Part shown: one piece after another, positions 7,071 to 8,374 of the stretch
How positions within the stretch are numbered: position 1 is the stretch's first letter
Layout of the letters: each line of letters starts with the position of its first letter
Assembly (NCBI GenBank): GCA_934667575.1
Contig: CAKUME010000035.1
Span: 1 to 8,374 of the forward strand
Length of the DNA stretch: 8,374 nucleotides
Direction of reading: 5' to 3'
DNA from: an uncultured Eubacteriales bacterium
GTDB lineage: Bacteria; Bacillota; Clostridia; Oscillospirales; Acutalibacteraceae
Notes under the pieces: generated by a model
What the model was told of the DNA's origin: nothing
Database searches by the model: none
The model's input: the letters and a program-made list of their open reading frames with translations, nothing else
Translations under genes and position numbers: made by a program

Positions 7071-7100
7071 GCAAACGCCGGAATGGCTACCGGCGAATGC
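7071..7100 (-). repeat. Inverted repeat (RNA hairpin) between purC and purF
   Basis: A perfect 6-bp inverted repeat (CGCCGG at 7076-7081, CCGGCG at 7090-7095) encloses an 8-base loop. After two T-T mismatches, three more pairs (GCA/TGC at 7071-7073 and 7098-7100) extend the stem. On the transcribed strand the stem is followed by TTTGCGGTTTTATCC, which holds only a short T run, so it is a weak terminator at best. It lies 16 nt after the purC stop and just before the purF ribosome-binding site. It could trim or stabilise the mRNA, or partly attenuate it. Function is inferred; the repeat itself is seen. Confidence 0.5.
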
Positions 7101-7115
7101 AAACTGTGCGGACGA

Positions 7116-7832
7116 TTATTGAGCCGATCCCGTGAGGCGGCGCATCACTTCGTTGTAGGCGTCTTCCACACCGCCCAAATCGCGGCGGAAGCGATCCTTG
7201 TCGAGCTTTTCATTGGTGGTGGCATCCCACAGGCGGCAGGTGTCGGGCGAAATCTCGTCCGCGAGCACAATGGTGCCGTCCGGCAGGCGGCCGAACTCGA
7301 GCTTGAAGTCGATCAGCTTAATGTTCAGCGTGAGAAAATAGGCCTTGAGCAGCTCGTTCACCTTGAACGCCATGGCCTTGATGGTGTCAATTTCCTGCTG
7401 CGTGGCCAGCCCGAGCGCCAGCGCGTGGTAGGAATTGAGCAGCGGATCGCCGAGCGCGTCGTTTTTGTAAGAAAATTCGATCGTGGGCTGCGCAAACGTG
7501 ATGCCCTCCGCCACGCCGTAGTGCTTGGCGAACGAACCGGCGGACACGTTGCGGATGATGACCTCGAGCGGCACGATCGACACTTTTTTCACCACGGTGT
7601 CGCGGTCGTTGAGCTCCTCCACAAAATGGGTGGGCACGCCATGCTTTTCGAGCATCTGCATCAGGAAGTTGGACATTTTGTTGTTGATCACGCCCTTGCC
7701 GGTGATGGTGCCCTTTTTGAGCCCGTTGAACGCGGTCGCATCGTCTTTGTAGGAAACGATGACCAGGTTCGGGTCTTCGGTCGCAAACACTTTTTTGGCT
7801 TTGCCTTCATACAGCTGTTCTTTCTTTTCCAT
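7116..7832 (-). CDS. purC: Phosphoribosylaminoimidazole-succinocarboxamide (SAICAR) synthetase
   Basis: Complete, 238 residues, typical for bacterial PurC. It joins CAIR and aspartate with ATP to give SAICAR. Motifs in order: QLYEGKAKKVF (6-16), SYKDDATAFNG (27-37), NKMSNFLMQML (51-61), VPLEVIIRNVSAGSFAKHYG (87-106), LIDFKLEFGR (173-182) and the ADEISPDTCRLWD segment (191-203), all as expected for the nucleotide and substrate sites. The ATG at 7832-7830 was chosen because MEKKEQLYEGK is the usual PurC beginning and GGGAGGT (7841-7847) lies 8 nt upstream. A start 66 nt earlier would add a non-conserved aromatic-rich leader encoded by the AT-rich intergenic tract. The purE stop is 95 nt upstream and purF starts 81 nt downstream, the two widest gaps in the window. 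Confidence 0.97.
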   Translation of the reverse strand: MEKKEQLYEGKAKKVFATEDPNLVIVSYKDDATAFNGLKKGTITGKGVINNKMSNFLMQMLEKHGVPTHFVEELNDRDTVVKKVSIVPLEVIIRNVSAGSFAKHYGVAEGITFAQPTIEFSYKNDALGDPLLNSYHALALGLATQQEIDTIKAMAFKVNELLKAYFLTLNIKLIDFKLEFGRLPDGTIVLADEISPDTCRLWDATTNEKLDKDRFRRDLGGVEDAYNEVMRRLTGSAQ

Positions 7833-7855
7833 CGGAATGAACCTCCCATAGCAAA

Positions 7856-7901
7856 TGTGATGTGAATTTTGGATATATAAATAACAGAAAAAACGCAAAT
7901 T
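7856..7901 (-). promoter_or_regulatory. AT-rich tract between purE and purC, possible internal promoter or leader
   Basis: This 46-base stretch is by far the most AT-rich part of an otherwise GC-rich window. On the minus strand it contains a T6 run (7888-7893) and then TTATTTATATATCC. Read as a promoter, TTGCGT (7893-7898) and TATATC (7872-7877) stand 15 nt apart, shorter than ideal, so the match is weak. The T run is preceded only by a poor stem (CGCA/TGCG, 21-base loop), so it is not a convincing terminator either. Only the composition is certain. Confidence 0.2.
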
Positions 7902-7927
7902 GAGCTCCGCGGGCCAGGTGCGGGCGA

Positions 7928-8374
7928 TTATTGGCCCAGCTGCGCGGCGAGCGCGGCATTTTTGGCGCGCACGGCGTCGGCGCCCTCGGCACGCAGCGCG
8001 TCGAGCTTTGCGGCAAGCGCGTCGTCGGTCACGGCAAGAATTTGCGCGGCCAGCAGCGCGGCGTTTTTGGCGCCGTCCACCGCCACCGTGGCCACCGGAA
8101 TGCCGGAGGGCATCTGCACGGTGGAAAGCAGCGCGTCCATGCCGCCGAACGCGGCCGACTTGCAGGGAATGCCGATCACGGGCAGCGTGGTGTTGGCCGC
8201 CAGCGCGCCCGCCAGGTGCGCCGCCATGCCCGCCGCCGCAATGATCGCGCCAAAGCCCGCCGCCCGCGCGCCGCGCGCAAAGTCGCGGGCTTCGTCGGGC
8301 GTGCGGTGGGCGGAATAGATGTGCACCTCGGTGGGCACCTCCAGCGCCCGCAGCTGGTCAATCGCCTTTTGCAC
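7928..8374 (-). CDS. purE: N5-carboxyaminoimidazole ribonucleotide mutase (PurE class I), C-terminal part
   Basis: Partial: 148 residues plus stop are visible. About 15-20 N-terminal residues, including the GSxSD substrate loop, lie beyond the right edge, so no start codon is visible; the GTG at the edge is an internal valine. The enzyme interconverts N5-CAIR and CAIR. From the edge, visible residues include SAHRTPDEA (21-29), AGMAAHLAG (48-56), LPVIGIPCKSAAFGGMDALL (64-83) and VQMPSGIPVATVAV (86-99). The two histidines in SAHRTP and AAHLAG, the Ser-Ala-Ala step and the QMPxGIPVATVA segment are class I features. Class II AIR carboxylases, as I recall them, carry SAHKT and AGRSNALSG at these places. 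The C-terminal tail is alanine-rich and probably helical. Class I enzymes normally depend on PurK, which is not next to this gene on the downstream side. Confidence 0.94.
   Translation of the reverse strand: MQKAIDQLRALEVPTEVHIYSAHRTPDEARDFARGARAAGFGAIIAAAGMAAHLAGALAANTTLPVIGIPCKSAAFGGMDALLSTVQMPSGIPVATVAVDGAKNAALLAAQILAVTDDALAAKLDALRAEGADAVRAKNAALAAQLGQ

Noticed and set aside
1887..7865. Other long plus-strand open frames (around 1887-3353, 3149-4147, 4671-5594, 5625-6992, 7020-7865)
   Set aside because: Same mirror-frame effect. Each lies opposite a minus-strand purine gene with intact catalytic motifs and shows the same His/Arg-rich composition.
7833..7898. Longer PurC starting 66 nt upstream
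   Set aside because: The added residues are encoded by the AT-rich gap, match nothing in PurC, and would swallow the GGGAGGT ribosome-binding site.
7833..7927. Purine riboswitch or PurBox operator in the widest gap
   Set aside because: I see no conserved purine aptamer core or paired PurBox-like inverted elements. Such control would be expected upstream of purE, outside the window.
1..8374. A defence, mobile or wholly unknown system
   Set aside because: Every coding segment is assigned to a known purine enzyme family, and no integrase, transposase, repeat array or toxin-like gene was seen. The novelty here lies in gene arrangement.

Overview
The window is one long run of de novo purine biosynthesis genes, all on the minus strand. 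In the direction of transcription they are purE (3' part, entering at the right edge), purC, purF, purM, purN, a PurO-type IMP cyclohydrolase, a stand-alone AICAR formyltransferase, purD, and the first 220 codons of a large-form purL, which leaves at the left edge. The genes are tightly packed. Three junctions overlap or nearly touch (7-nt overlap purM/purN, 4-nt ATGA overlap purO/formyltransferase, 3-nt gap purD/purL). The largest gaps are 95 nt (purE/purC) and 81 nt (purC/purF). There is no gene-free stretch over 300 bases, and I saw no tRNA, rRNA, insertion sequence, CRISPR array or phage gene.

The likely source is a GC-rich member of the Clostridia, in the broad Oscillospiraceae/Ruminococcaceae neighbourhood. 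This is inferred from the Bacillus/Clostridium-like order (E, C, F, M, N, [H], D), the large single-chain PurL that starts MVYRIFVEKK, the PurF type with a propeptide and four iron-sulfur cysteines, and the strong AGGAGG-like ribosome-binding sites. Species cannot be named from the window.

Together the genes cover most of the route from PRPP to IMP: PurF (step 1), PurD (2), PurN (3), PurL (4, truncated here), PurM (5), PurE (N5-CAIR mutase), PurC (SAICAR synthetase), the formyltransferase (AICAR to FAICAR) and PurO (FAICAR to IMP). PurB is not in the window, and neither is PurK, which a class I PurE would normally need. Both may lie outside.

The most notable feature is the slot between purN and purD. 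A fused bifunctional PurH sits there in Bacillus. Here it is replaced by two translationally coupled genes: an archaeal-type PurO cyclohydrolase, and a formyltransferase that lacks the PurH cyclohydrolase domain and reads, from memory, much more like the C-terminal half of animal ATIC than like E. coli PurH. This is an unusual arrangement of known families rather than a wholly unknown system. Smaller points are a hairpin between purC and purF, an AT-rich tract between purE and purC, ribosome-binding sites built into the 3' ends of upstream genes, and a recurring AAAGGAC start signal.
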